A stretch of 64,000 nt of DNA from VFJQ01 sp044226525 (lineage in GTDB: Bacteria > Verrucomicrobiota > Verrucomicrobiia > Chthoniobacterales > Chthoniobacteraceae). A model generated the notes under the pieces. It searched no databases, was not told where the DNA came from, and saw only the letters and a list, made by a program, of their open reading frames with translations. Below are positions 35,596-43,314 of the stretch, one piece after another (within the stretch, counting starts at the first letter, position 1; each line of letters starts with the position of its first letter). The stretch spans positions 1 to 64,000 of the forward strand of contig JBGAGV010000034.1 in NCBI GenBank assembly GCA_044226525.1, given 5' to 3'. The position numbers and the translations under genes were made by a program.

Positions 35596-37625
35596 GCGAG
35601 CAGTTCCTCAAAGTTCGCATCGATCGTTCCCGCCAGCGTCATCGCCTCCGCGTTCAGCTCCTTTAACTCGGCGTGGATGTCCTGCATCGTCTGCTCGAAA
35701 TCGAAATCCTCATCCACCTCCGCCGCGGCGACACCAACGTAGCGGCCGGGCGTTAGGCTCCAGTCCTCAGATTCAATGTCTGCGCGCGTGACCACTTTGC
35801 AAAGGCCCGGCACGTCACCGTAGCGGCCTTCGGGGAAGCGATGACGCAGCCATTGGAGATGGCGTGTGAAGTAGATGTTTGCCTCCGCCTCAGCGGCAAC
35901 GCGTGTCCATGCTTCGGAGGCTCGCTCGCGCTGCGACCGCAATTCCTTCTTCACGTCTTTGTTCGGCGCAGCATCAAGTGCCGCGGCAACGAGCGGTTCG
36001 GCGATGCGGCGCACTTCGCGCAGCCTGTGGAGCAGCGCGCGACACGATGCGGCGAAGTCCGGCAGCGCCTCGGGATCTTTGGTGTAGTCGCGTGCGAGCG
36101 CCTGTTTCTCCAATGCTGCACAGTCGTCGGCCAGTGTCGCCATCATCGCCTGGTATTCCGACGAGAGAGCCGTGTTACAGCCTTTGATGGCTGTGCCTAA
36201 TGGCCACAAAACCTCGTGTGCTTCCGGCAGAGCCGAGATGAGCGCACGCCGATGTTCGCGGCATTTCTCCCGGTAATCGTCGAGCAGCGCAGCAAAACGC
36301 TTCGTCTCGCCACGATACAGCCAGACGATGGCGGTGAGGTCGGCGAGTTGCTCGGGCGAGAAGTCGTAAATCTTCCGCGTGACCTTTCTAAAGATGTGTT
36401 TGGCGTCGAGCATGAGCATCTGGTCGTGCCGCTCCTTCGGCTTGCCTTTGTCGAAGAACCAAAGCTCGCACGGCACGGTGCGCGTGTAGAAGAAGTTCGG
36501 GCGGATCGAAATCATCACGTCCATGGCGCCGGTCTCGACGACCTTGCGCCGCACTTCCTGTTCGTCGCCCTGATTCGAGCTGCTGGCCTGCGACGACATC
36601 ACGAATCCGGCGCGCCCCTTTGGCCCGAGGTAGCTGTGGAAGTAGGAAATCCAGAGGTAGTTTCCGTTGGAGACTTTCTTCGCCTTGTTCACGCCCGGCA
36701 GCCCGAACGGCAGCCTCCGGTCGTCCTTCACCTTCTCGGCGTCCACCATGTCCACGTTGAACGGCGGATTCGCCATCACGTAGTCGCAGTTGCCCCAGAG
36801 CGGACGGCCATCTTCGAGCCGGTGCTCGTCCTGGTAGAACGTGTTGGCCTCCTTGATTTTTCCCTCCAGCCCATGAACCGCGAGGTTCATCAGCGCGAGG
36901 CGGATCGTGGTGCCCGTCTTCTCCTGCCCGAAAAACGTAACGCGCTGCGTCGTGTCCTGTCCGAGCCGCTCGATGAAATGACTCGTCTGCACGAACATCC
37001 CACCCGAGCCGCACGCGAGATCCGCCACGACGCCGTGATTCGGCTCGATGACGTTCACGATGGTCTGCACGAGCGAGGGCGGCGTGAAGAACTCGCCGTT
37101 ATCCTGCGCGCCCTGCATCGCGAACTTCATCAGGAAGTATTCGTAGATGCGCCCGAACACGTCGCCCGTGGCCGTGCGCAGCGCCTCGCTGTCGAAGATG
37201 CGGAGGATGTCTTCGAGCAGGTCGTTCCCGAATTTCTCGTAGTCCTTCGGAAGCTGGTTCACCAGCGGCTCGAAGCTCTTCTCGATGGCGTTCATCGCCT
37301 CGACGAGCGCCGTGCCGAGCTTCGCGCCCTTCGGCAGTTTGCGGATTTCGTCGTAGCGCGCCTCCGCTGGCAGCATGAGCGCGCGGCGCTTGAGGAAGTC
37401 CGCCTGGATGAGCGGACGCTTCGGCATTTTTCCCGCGGCCTTGTCCGCCTCGATCTGCGCGACGGCAGCGTTGTAGCGGTTGGTCGCGTGGCGCAGGAAG
37501 ATGATGCCGAGCACCGGCATGCAGTATTCGCTCGAAGTGAGCTTCGAGTTTGCCCGCAACTGATCCGCCGCCTCCCAGAGGTTGGCCTCAAGCTGCTCGA
37601 TGTTTTGAAAATGGTTTCCGGTCAT
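35592..37625 (-). CDS. hsdM: Type I restriction-modification, M (N6-adenine methylase) subunit
   Basis: This 677-aa protein has an N-terminal HsdM helical domain, SAM-binding motif I DLACGSGG (202-209) and catalytic NPPF (286-289), giving N6-adenine methylation of the site chosen by HsdS. It is longer than the classical 500-aa HsdM because of a C-terminal helical extension (about 500-677). It is the first gene of the five-gene minus-strand operon, with a remnant of another methylase gene immediately upstream (37704-37823). All methylase motifs look intact. Confidence 0.93.
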   Translation of the reverse strand: MTGNHFQNIEQLEANLWEAADQLRANSKLTSSEYCMPVLGIIFLRHATNRYNAAVAQIEADKAAGKMPKRPLIQADFLKRRALMLPAEARYDEIRKLPKGAKLGTALVEAMNAIEKSFEPLVNQLPKDYEKFGNDLLEDILRIFDSEALRTATGDVFGRIYEYFLMKFAMQGAQDNGEFFTPPSLVQTIVNVIEPNHGVVADLACGSGGMFVQTSHFIERLGQDTTQRVTFFGQEKTGTTIRLALMNLAVHGLEGKIKEANTFYQDEHRLEDGRPLWGNCDYVMANPPFNVDMVDAEKVKDDRRLPFGLPGVNKAKKVSNGNYLWISYFHSYLGPKGRAGFVMSSQASSSNQGDEQEVRRKVVETGAMDVMISIRPNFFYTRTVPCELWFFDKGKPKERHDQMLMLDAKHIFRKVTRKIYDFSPEQLADLTAIVWLYRGETKRFAALLDDYREKCREHRRALISALPEAHEVLWPLGTAIKGCNTALSSEYQAMMATLADDCAALEKQALARDYTKDPEALPDFAASCRALLHRLREVRRIAEPLVAAALDAAPNKDVKKELRSQRERASEAWTRVAAEAEANIYFTRHLQWLRHRFPEGRYGDVPGLCKVVTRADIESEDWSLTPGRYVGVAAAEVDEDFDFEQTMQDIHAELKELNAEAMTLAGTIDANFEELLA

Positions 37626-37703
37626 TCAGGATGGGGCGGGCAGGCTACTCGCACGTGCTGAGCGTGGCGATGAAAACCGCAATAGCTGTGGGTCGATCGG
37701 CTG

Positions 37704-37823
37704 TGCTTCAATCGGCTTCGGTGAGCCGAGCATCCGGCAAAGGTCGTTGAAATGTTCTTGGTAGGCCGCGCTTTCCTTGCCGGAAAACTTCGCCCATTTC
37801 GTTTTGAATGCCGCGGGGGTCAT
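37704..37823 (-). pseudogene. N-terminal stub of an MmeI-like (Type IIG/IIL) restriction-methylase
   Basis: From ATG 37823 the first 40 residues follow closely the start of MmeI-family proteins: MTPAAFxxKWAKFSGKESAAYQEHFNDLCRMLGxPKPIEA. After that point the similarity stops and the frame reads through unrelated sequence to about 37626, where hsdM begins. Roughly 900 residues (nuclease, methylase and target-recognition parts) are missing. A restriction gene seems to have been replaced here, leaving its start next to hsdM. Confidence 0.65.
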
Positions 37824-38107
37824 GTGCGCGCGGAGATTGCGTGGGCTGCCCGCCAAAGACAAGTCGGGGCACAAATACCTACCGGGTGAACGGCCACACG
37901 CTGTTTTCTGGCGAACCAACGCTGCCGCTGGCGCTCACTGGATTACAAATCCGATAGAATCGCTGGCGCCCGTAACACGATAGAAGCCGGACGTTAAACT
38001 TTTTTTGAAAGATCGCGACCTCCGGGCGCGTAGCAGCCCCCATACGTATCAGACCATTCACGATCGAGTGATTCGATCCAACAAGCAAACAAACAACAAG
38101 CAGACCC

Positions 38108-38518
38108 ATGAATACAACAAACCAACAAGCTAATCCGCACTCCTCTGTGGCCGGCCTCGCCGTCGTCGCAGCATTGGTGGCCGTCTTCTATCTCGGCCAG
38201 ATCATCAATCAGAACGGGCAACGTCTGGAGGGGCGCGTGTCGGCGGCTCTCGCCGAGTCGGCCCACTGGCGGGCTCAATCCGATGCTCTCCGCGCTGAAC
38301 TCGAAAAGCAATCGGCTGCCCTTCAGACTGCGCTCGGCAATCTACCCGCGACGGCTGGCGCTGCAAGCAACGAAGCGGCGAAGCAGGGTGCCCGTTCTTT
38401 GCTAAACGAAGCCAAGAACGCTCCGATCACCATCGCGAAGCAGACGGGTAAGGATGTCGGGGCGACCGTAGGAAAAGCGGTGCGAGACGTGACACGTTTC
38501 GTCAGAAGTCCGTTCTGA
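38108..38518 (+). CDS. Small membrane-anchored coiled-coil protein, unknown
   Basis: This 136-aa protein has one membrane helix near the N-terminus (about 14-34, AGLAVVAALVAVFYLGQI), then a charged amphipathic helix (HWRAQSDALRAELEKQ...) and an Ala/Lys-rich tail. It is the only plus-strand gene in this part of the window. I do not recognise a family. Its location beside the restriction operon and the antitoxin stub suggests accessory DNA. A strong hairpin follows 42 bases downstream. Confidence 0.6.
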   Translation: MNTTNQQANPHSSVAGLAVVAALVAVFYLGQIINQNGQRLEGRVSAALAESAHWRAQSDALRAELEKQSAALQTALGNLPATAGAASNEAAKQGARSLLNEAKNAPITIAKQTGKDVGATVGKAVRDVTRFVRSPF

Positions 38519-38560
38519 GTCTGGCGTTTGGCCCCACCTTCTGAGGGGTCATCAAATATC

Positions 38561-38600
38561 CACGGGCGCATGCGAACGTCTGTTCGCCTCTGCGCCCGTG
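38561..38600. terminator. Strong hairpin after the small membrane-protein gene
   Basis: The arms CACGGGCGCA (38561-38570) and TGCGCCCGTG (38591-38600) are perfectly complementary over 10 bp, with an inner 6-bp stem GCGAAC/GTTCGC around GTCT. There is no T-run on the plus-strand side, so it is at best a partial intrinsic terminator. It could also be an imperfect transposon or repeat end. Confidence 0.5.
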
Positions 38601-38710
38601 TGCCTATTCGGGCGTATTGGATCGCCTTTTCAGCCGGATAACGCGTAGCTTACGAGCCGCGAGGTCCGGCAACATTTTGAAACGTAGGAAGGCAAGCTGG
38701 GCAAGTTGAC

Positions 38711-38830
38711 CTAGCTGAGCCCGCGAAGCGGAACCCGCTTTCCATCCTGCGAGCCGTGTTCAATCCGCTTCGCTGCGTCGGGAAAGTTGTTTCTGAGGTC
38801 GCGCACGGTGAATTTTTCATTTCGAGACAA
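38711..38830 (-). pseudogene. Phd/YefM-type antitoxin remnant
   Basis: The minus-strand frame ending at TAG 38711-38713 reads NEKFTVRDLRNNFPDAAKRI then EHGSQDGKRVPLRGLS. This is close to the start of Phd/YefM antitoxins, whose N-terminus has the pattern M-x-F-x-V-R-D-L-R-x-x-F. No in-frame ATG is present, only a TTG at 38828-38830, and the frame stops after 39 residues, about half of normal length. No intact toxin gene follows. It is a decayed toxin-antitoxin locus. Confidence 0.5.
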
Positions 38831-38840
38831 TCCGGTGGCA

Positions 38841-39112
38841 CGCCCGCGCGGTGGTCAACGCGGTTCGCAGACGGTTGACTCCCTGAAAAGAAGCACGATC
38901 ATTTCGGCGCCAGCGGGACCGCGAATTCGGCAGCGATGCCGGGCCGCAACTAGGACCGCTGGCACTTTCGTTTTTCAGGTAGCCGAAAGGTAGGCCGGGC
39001 GTGCGGATCAGTCACACCGGCCGGGATTGCGGGTAAGGCCACTGTCGGCACCCGCGCTCCGCGTGGCAGATAGCCTATTCCCTCCGCCTTCGCGAGTCAG
39101 AAGGGCCGCCCG
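38841..39112. other. Stretch without a recognised gene
   Basis: Between the antitoxin remnant and the end of the integrase gene I see no supported gene, RNA or repeat. Confidence 0.3.
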
Positions 39113-40678
39113 TCACGCGGTCATCTGCACCACTTTGCCGCGCGCCGCTGTGTTTGGCGGGACGATTTGCCAGAAGCCCGCCGCTTCGGCGCCCGTAGCG
39201 AGATTCAAGTAATGCCGGCGCAGGATGCTTTCGGTGTTTCCGCCTTCCAACGCCGCGCGTTCAACGCTGCCCTCCACGCTCACGAGGTAGGAGAAAAACG
39301 AATGGCGCAATACGTCGTGCGCAAGGGAGAAGCGGGCGCGGATGTGTTTCACCATGCGGTCGGCATTCGTGGGCCAGATTTCGCCCTCGAATCGGGTAAG
39401 CCATTGGTGAAGCGCGGGCCGGATAACGGTCTGGCGATATTGGTGCGTCTTGCTGACTTCCGGTTGAACGTGAATGACGCCGCGTGCCAGGTCGATGAGC
39501 TTCGCCCGGTCGGGATGCCCCGCGAGTTTGAGCAATTCGCCGTCCGGCCCGCTGCGAAGGCCCGCGAATAGCGCGAGCGCGAAGTATTTGGCCATTGCGC
39601 CACCTTCGTAGGCCGCGGCGTAGTCCATGAGTTCGCGAGCCTGTGTCACGGTGAGCACGTGCGGCACGCCGCGGCCTAGCTTGAACTTCGGCACGGCGGA
39701 GACAGGATTTTCTGCCGTCCAACGGCGTTGCTTGTCCGCGCACCAGCCAAGGAAGGTGTGCAAATCGGCGCGTGCGTTATTCCAAGTCTTCCGTGACGCG
39801 GCACTCGTGCCGTCTTTAGCGCGCAGGCTGCGCAAGAAGGCTTCCACGTCTGCGGTGCCGATTTCGTGAGCGGCAGGCACCCTTGCCCCCTCGACGCTCG
39901 CCACGAGGGCGGCGGCAATCTCTCGCTCGGAAGGCCGGCGTGTCGATTCGATCGCATCCCGCGCGGCGGCGATAGCGTCGCGAAGGGCAGGGGAGAGCTT
40001 GCCGCGAAGCAATGCCGGCACGTCGTCCACGCCTTCGGCTGCTTTGCGCGCCGCGGGCCGCAATACCGGGTCGATGCGGCGCACGATCTCGGCGAGCGTC
40101 GCGGCGCGTTCGGCTTCAACCGCCGCGCGCACGCGGTCGATTTCGGGCCGCAACTCTGCCGGCAAAAGGCGAAGGGTGGCGAAGCCGATGAATTGCCCCA
40201 AGGTAGAGCGCAGTTGCACGAGGGAGCGCGCACGCACGCCTTCCCGCTCGCGAGCGTCGAGGAAGGCGTCGCGCGCGTCGTCGAGGCTCACCGCGTTCTC
40301 TGGCTGCGCGAAGTGGCGCAGGAAGTAGTCCACCGCTTCCCCAAGGCTGTAGCGCCCGCCAAGGCGGTTGAAAGCCGCTTCTGCTTCCTCGACGTGAGCC
40401 TTCGAGAGGCGCGTCACGACGTTGTGAAGGGACGTGTCGGCGTTCACTACCTCGACGCCTTTCGTGGCGATGAAGGCTTCAGCTTCCGCGCGGGTCTTGA
40501 ATTTCTTTCGCCCGTGCCGGCCATCGGCTTCGCGCCAGCCTTGCACGAGGTAGGTCGTCCAGGTGTAGCCGTCCTTTCCGTCTGTGATTTCGCGGAGGGA
40601 GAGCTTGCCGAAGTTTTCGCGGGCGGAGCGTTTCGCGCGGCGATTGCGGGTCTGGCGGGGAAATGCGGTCGGCTTCAT
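39113..40678 (-). CDS. Tyrosine recombinase (integrase) of the putative 40-kb island
   Basis: This 521-aa phage-type integrase starts from ATG 40678 (MKPTAF); an upstream in-frame start would run through the repeat and tRNA fragment and is unlikely. The N-terminal part holds an arm-binding/SAM-like region interrupted by an Arg/Ala/Glu-rich helical insertion. The C-terminal catalytic part shows the conserved Arg (FAGLRSGPDG), the HDVLRHSFF block (HxxR) and a Tyr in RRHYLNL, so the active site appears complete. It lies next to a tRNA-fMet 3' fragment and a 26-bp repeat, both of which recur near base 450-600. It probably catalysed insertion of the island into a tRNA-fMet gene. Confidence 0.88.
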   Translation of the reverse strand: MKPTAFPRQTRNRRAKRSARENFGKLSLREITDGKDGYTWTTYLVQGWREADGRHGRKKFKTRAEAEAFIATKGVEVVNADTSLHNVVTRLSKAHVEEAEAAFNRLGGRYSLGEAVDYFLRHFAQPENAVSLDDARDAFLDAREREGVRARSLVQLRSTLGQFIGFATLRLLPAELRPEIDRVRAAVEAERAATLAEIVRRIDPVLRPAARKAAEGVDDVPALLRGKLSPALRDAIAAARDAIESTRRPSEREIAAALVASVEGARVPAAHEIGTADVEAFLRSLRAKDGTSAASRKTWNNARADLHTFLGWCADKQRRWTAENPVSAVPKFKLGRGVPHVLTVTQARELMDYAAAYEGGAMAKYFALALFAGLRSGPDGELLKLAGHPDRAKLIDLARGVIHVQPEVSKTHQYRQTVIRPALHQWLTRFEGEIWPTNADRMVKHIRARFSLAHDVLRHSFFSYLVSVEGSVERAALEGGNTESILRRHYLNLATGAEAAGFWQIVPPNTAARGKVVQMTA

Positions 40679-40717
40679 GCGCGCAGAGTTGCCGATTCTC
40701 AGGGATGAAAACAAGCA

Positions 40718-40743
40718 AAATTTGCACGGGTATTTGCACGGGT
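40718..40743 (+). repeat. Right-end copy of the TTTGCACGGG direct repeat
   Basis: Two copies of TTTGCACGGG (40721-40730 and 40733-40742) with 12-base spacing lie between the integrase start and the fMet fragment. The 26-base block is 25/26 identical to 579-604 at the other end, in the same orientation. Both blocks lie on the inner side of the tRNA fragments, as expected of arm-type sites of one integrase. Confidence 0.55.
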
Positions 40744-40780
40744 ATGTGAGTAACGCTGTATTTAAGCCGATGGCCGTCCG

Positions 40781-40826
40781 GCTCATAACCTGAAGGTCGT
40801 GGGTTCAGATCCCGCCCGCGTAACAA
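40781..40826 (+). repeat. tRNA-fMet 3' fragment, probable right attachment site
   Basis: It starts with GCTCATAACCTGAAGGTCG, identical over 19 bases to 429-447, and continues through the T arm to GTAACAA. It has drifted from a functional tRNA: the T-stem has a G-U pair and the 3' end lacks CCA. No 5' tRNA half precedes it. With the copy at 429-474 it forms a direct repeat that brackets about 40.3 kb. Confidence 0.7.
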
Positions 40827-41094
40827 CGCGACAGGAGAGTGTTGAGCCCGTTCACGTCGCTAGCATCGCAGATGTGTGACAAACCGCGTTTCGTCTCAAT
40901 GCTATCGCTTGCCGTAGCGACGGCAGCGCGCGGTGAGACGGATCGAGAAAGACTTGAAGCACTCACCGACCTTCCGATCATCCGCGAATCGTTGAGACCC
41001 GATCCGGGTTTTGATGACGGGAAGCCGATGTCACAGCTGACCTCCTCGACATGTCACGCCGCTGCGACACGAGGCTTGCATTGCACGAATGACG

Positions 41095-41120
41095 CGGGGT
41101 GCCCCGGCCCGGGCACCCCG
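41095..41120. terminator. GC-rich hairpin after the excisionase-like gene
   Basis: CGGGGTGCCC and GGGCACCCCG form a perfect 10-bp stem around a 6-base loop. It lies 19 bases beyond the stop of the minus-strand gene 41139-41408, where a terminator is expected. It lacks a U-run, so termination is plausible but unproven. Confidence 0.5.
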
Positions 41121-41138
41121 CTGTCGGTGGCAGCTGTT

Positions 41139-41408
41139 TTAGTTCGTTAGTGGGAGACTCTCAAGATAGTCGATTAAACTCCGGAAGATGATGAGTCGTG
41201 TCGGATGTTTTCCGCCCTTTTTACCTTCGCGCACCGATTTGACCGGTGGGCGGTAGTTGTTTTCCGCCGAGGGCAGGATCAATTTGTTGAGCCTAGACCT
41301 GCACATTCCCGTGTATGGGCATCTTTCGCCCGACTTCGGGAGGCGAATAGTGAACGGAACGATCGGATTTTTCTCGGAACCGCCTTGGGAAGGCGTTTCA
41401 GGCTTCAT
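41139..41408 (-). CDS. Small excisionase-like DNA-binding protein
   Basis: This 89-aa basic protein has a central CPYTGMCRSRLNKLI segment, the form of a short helix-turn-helix/wing as in Xis and AlpA-type factors, followed by a PVKSV...KGGKHP basic loop and a C-terminal helix (LIIFRSLIDYLESL). Proteins of this shape usually lie beside integrases and steer excision. It lies 119 bases downstream of the 383-aa integrase gene in the same direction. The family call is by appearance and context, not by a diagnostic motif. Confidence 0.55.
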   Translation of the reverse strand: MKPETPSQGGSEKNPIVPFTIRLPKSGERCPYTGMCRSRLNKLILPSAENNYRPPVKSVREGKKGGKHPTRLIIFRSLIDYLESLPLTN

Positions 41409-41527
41409 GGGATGAGTTGGTCGCGAAAGCGATGGTTCGAAATTCCTGACCGATGTTGGTCATTTCGAATGTCCTTGGCTCAGGTTAAGTGACTTGTGCG
41501 CATAAATCAAGTCCGGCCTTCGCGGCT

Positions 41528-42679
41528 TCAATTAATCGCCATGCGCGGCAACCGAATGATGGCGGCGCGCATTGTTTCGATCTCATGATGTGTATAGCGG
41601 CTGTGGGAACGTTCGTCGGTATGACCCGCCAGTTGCTGGCGCAGGTCCGCCGGCACTCCCGCATTGGCGAGGGCGGAGACGAACGAGTGTCGCAGGCTGT
41701 GAAAGGTGAGCGCATTCTGCTGACGACCGGCGCCGTCGGGCTTTTTCCTCGCTCGCAGCACGCCGCCTTTTATTTTTGCAGCGGTCATGATCTCTTGGAA
41801 TTGCATCGACAGGCCACTGCGACCCGTGCCCGGCATCCCCGCTAACGATGGAAACACGGGAGCCTTTCCGATTCCGCGCGGGTGCTGCTGCAGCCACGAA
41901 ATGAGATCGGGATGCATTGGAATAGTGACCGTGGTGCCCGTTTTTCTGGTTTTTACCTGAAGCACTTTGGTATCCAAATTGACGCATTGCCAACAGAGAG
42001 TGGTGACGTCTCGAAGACGAAGGCCCGTGTAGTAAGCCGTGATGATGACTCCGCGCCAATCCGGTGAAGCCGCTCGCAGCAAAGAGAGGATCTGTTCTGC
42101 TGAAAAGACCTCACGGTGCCCCACGTCGTCGTCTTTCAGGAGTTCGACGGCCGCGCAGGGGTTCGTTTGAATATAGCCGAGCCGTTGAGCGGCTGCGAAA
42201 GGAGAAATGAGCACCTTTCGCACTGTCTGGTTGATATTCGAAGGGGAGTGACCGGCCTCGACCATGGCGTCGCGAAAGGTTCGCACATCTTTCGGTGTGA
42301 TGGCTCCGACCGGGAGTTCTGCGCGGGAGCCAAGATGGGCAAGAAAATCGCGGCAGACCTGCTTATACTTGACGATAGTGCGTTCGCCGGCTGAGCCGAC
42401 CTTCGCCGCGCACCATTCGTCCAGCCACTCGCGCGTAGTGTGAAATTGAATCGACTCGCCCGTGGCTCTTTCGAGGATTTCACTGATCAAGCGGCGAGCG
42501 GTTCCTTCTGTGAGTGTGCGTGCCTTAGCTAAACGCTCCGCTTCCACCATTTGAGCAAGCACCGCCTGGGCTGACGATTTCTCGCGTTGTTTGGTGGATT
42601 TTTTCAGCCGCCGTCCGCTCGCGGAGGTATATGCGGCAAACCAGTAGGGAGAGTTAGGGCGACGGAAGACGCTGGCCAT
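41528..42679 (-). CDS. Second tyrosine recombinase (integrase)
   Basis: This 383-aa phage/ICE-type integrase has an N-terminal arm-binding domain, a SAM-like core-binding domain (about 75-175) and a catalytic domain. The conserved Arg lies in YYTGLRLRD, the beta-hairpin Lys in KTRKTG, the HSLRHSF block (HxxR) and the HxDERSHSRYTHH segment with the nucleophilic Tyr are all present. It is not closely similar to the other integrase (39113-40678). A tRNA-Gly 3' fragment 110 bases upstream of its start is its probable attachment site. The rest of its element is not evident, so it may be a stranded relic or part of a composite island. Confidence 0.9.
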   Translation of the reverse strand: MASVFRRPNSPYWFAAYTSASGRRLKKSTKQREKSSAQAVLAQMVEAERLAKARTLTEGTARRLISEILERATGESIQFHTTREWLDEWCAAKVGSAGERTIVKYKQVCRDFLAHLGSRAELPVGAITPKDVRTFRDAMVEAGHSPSNINQTVRKVLISPFAAAQRLGYIQTNPCAAVELLKDDDVGHREVFSAEQILSLLRAASPDWRGVIITAYYTGLRLRDVTTLCWQCVNLDTKVLQVKTRKTGTTVTIPMHPDLISWLQQHPRGIGKAPVFPSLAGMPGTGRSGLSMQFQEIMTAAKIKGGVLRARKKPDGAGRQQNALTFHSLRHSFVSALANAGVPADLRQQLAGHTDERSHSRYTHHEIETMRAAIIRLPRMAIN

Positions 42680-42789
42680 AAAAGTGGGAACGAAAGTGGG
42701 AACGACGCTGGGATATTCGTCGATGTTCAGGGATGTGCAAATCCCATGAAATCAACGTTAAGGAACATCGGTGAACGTTCGAGTTCGAA

Positions 42790-42819
42790 ACGAGGGTTCG
42801 ATTCCCTTCACCCGCTCCA
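42790..42819 (+). repeat. tRNA-Gly 3' fragment, probable attachment site of the second integrase
   Basis: The sequence ACGAGGGTTCGATTCCCT plus TCACCCGCTCCA is a T arm, a 3' acceptor strand (CACCCGC), a discriminator T and an encoded CCA, matching bacterial tRNA-Gly (expected 5' GCGGGTG). No 5' half is present upstream. It begins 110 bases from the integrase start codon. A second copy is not seen in the window. Confidence 0.7.
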
Positions 42820-42857
42820 TTCCCTGATAAAATCATGGGTTTTTGCGTTTTTGAGCC

Positions 42858-42893
42858 GGTTAGACGGGGCGGGTTAGACGGAAAGTTAGACGG
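42858..42893 (+). repeat. Three copies of (G/A)GTTAGACGG
   Basis: Copies lie at 42858-42867, 42872-42881 and 42884-42893, spaced 14 and 12 bases, just beyond the tRNA-Gly fragment. Their position near an attachment site suggests integrase or excisionase arm sites, but they are on the side of the tRNA fragment away from the integrase gene. Confidence 0.4.
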
Positions 42894-43068
42894 ATCGGAC
42901 CGGTTTCCGCAATGGTTCGCACTGGTTCGCGGCTCTTTTGCGGCCCCCCCCTCCGCCGTGCGCTGAAAGTTTCTCGAATGCATGGAATACAGCATCACCA
43001 GAAGCGAAGGAATGTAAGCGTCCGCCGGAGCACCTTTAGCGGCCGAGGCCATAGATGTCAGAGCATAG
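42894..43068. other. Stretch without a recognised gene
   Basis: No gene, RNA or clear repeat is supported between the GTTAGACGG repeats and the IS66 remnant. Confidence 0.3.
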
Positions 43069-43314
43069 GTGACTATGACATCTCCGAGTTCGGAACCGGA
43101 GTTATTGAAGCAAGACACGCGAGGGTGGGTGCGAGTCTCGGCGGAGCGGCGGGAGGCGCCGTTGGCTGAGTTTGAGAAGAGTGGAGCCAGTGGAGCGAAG
43201 TTCGCCCAGTGGGTGGGGATCAAGTATGCGACCTTTGCTGGTTGGGTGCAGCAGCGACGCCGACAGCGAGCCAACGAGGCGAAGGCCCTGTCGAGATTAC
43301 CGCCGAGAGCTTGA
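43069..43314 (+). pseudogene. IS66-type accessory transposase TnpA, N-terminal remnant
   Basis: The frame encodes 81 residues. The central AEFEKSGASGAKFAQWVGIK and following ATFAGWVQQRRRQR match the helix-turn-helix part of IS66 OrfA/TnpA proteins (pattern: EFexSGxsxxxFAxxVGxxYxTFxxWVQxRRR). The sequence then leaves the family after about residue 68 and joins, in another frame, the tail of a serine recombinase, so it is a truncated relic. No IS66 tnpB or tnpC is present. Confidence 0.65.

Noticed and set aside
26504..37625. BREX or DISARM system
   Set aside because: No PglZ/BrxC or DISARM helicase genes are present; the core is hsdM-hsdS-hsdR with an AAA and DUF2357-type nuclease.
429..40826. 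The island as a prophage or conjugative element
   Set aside because: No capsid, tail, terminase large subunit, relaxase or type IV secretion genes are seen between the fMet copies.
40839..41150. A 103-aa plus-strand frame after the right fMet fragment
   Set aside because: No family features, no ribosome site, and it runs through the 41095-41120 hairpin; composition looks non-coding.
42790..42819. A complete tRNA-Gly gene
   Set aside because: Only T arm, 3' acceptor strand and CCA are present; no GCGGGTG acceptor 5' strand or D arm precedes it.
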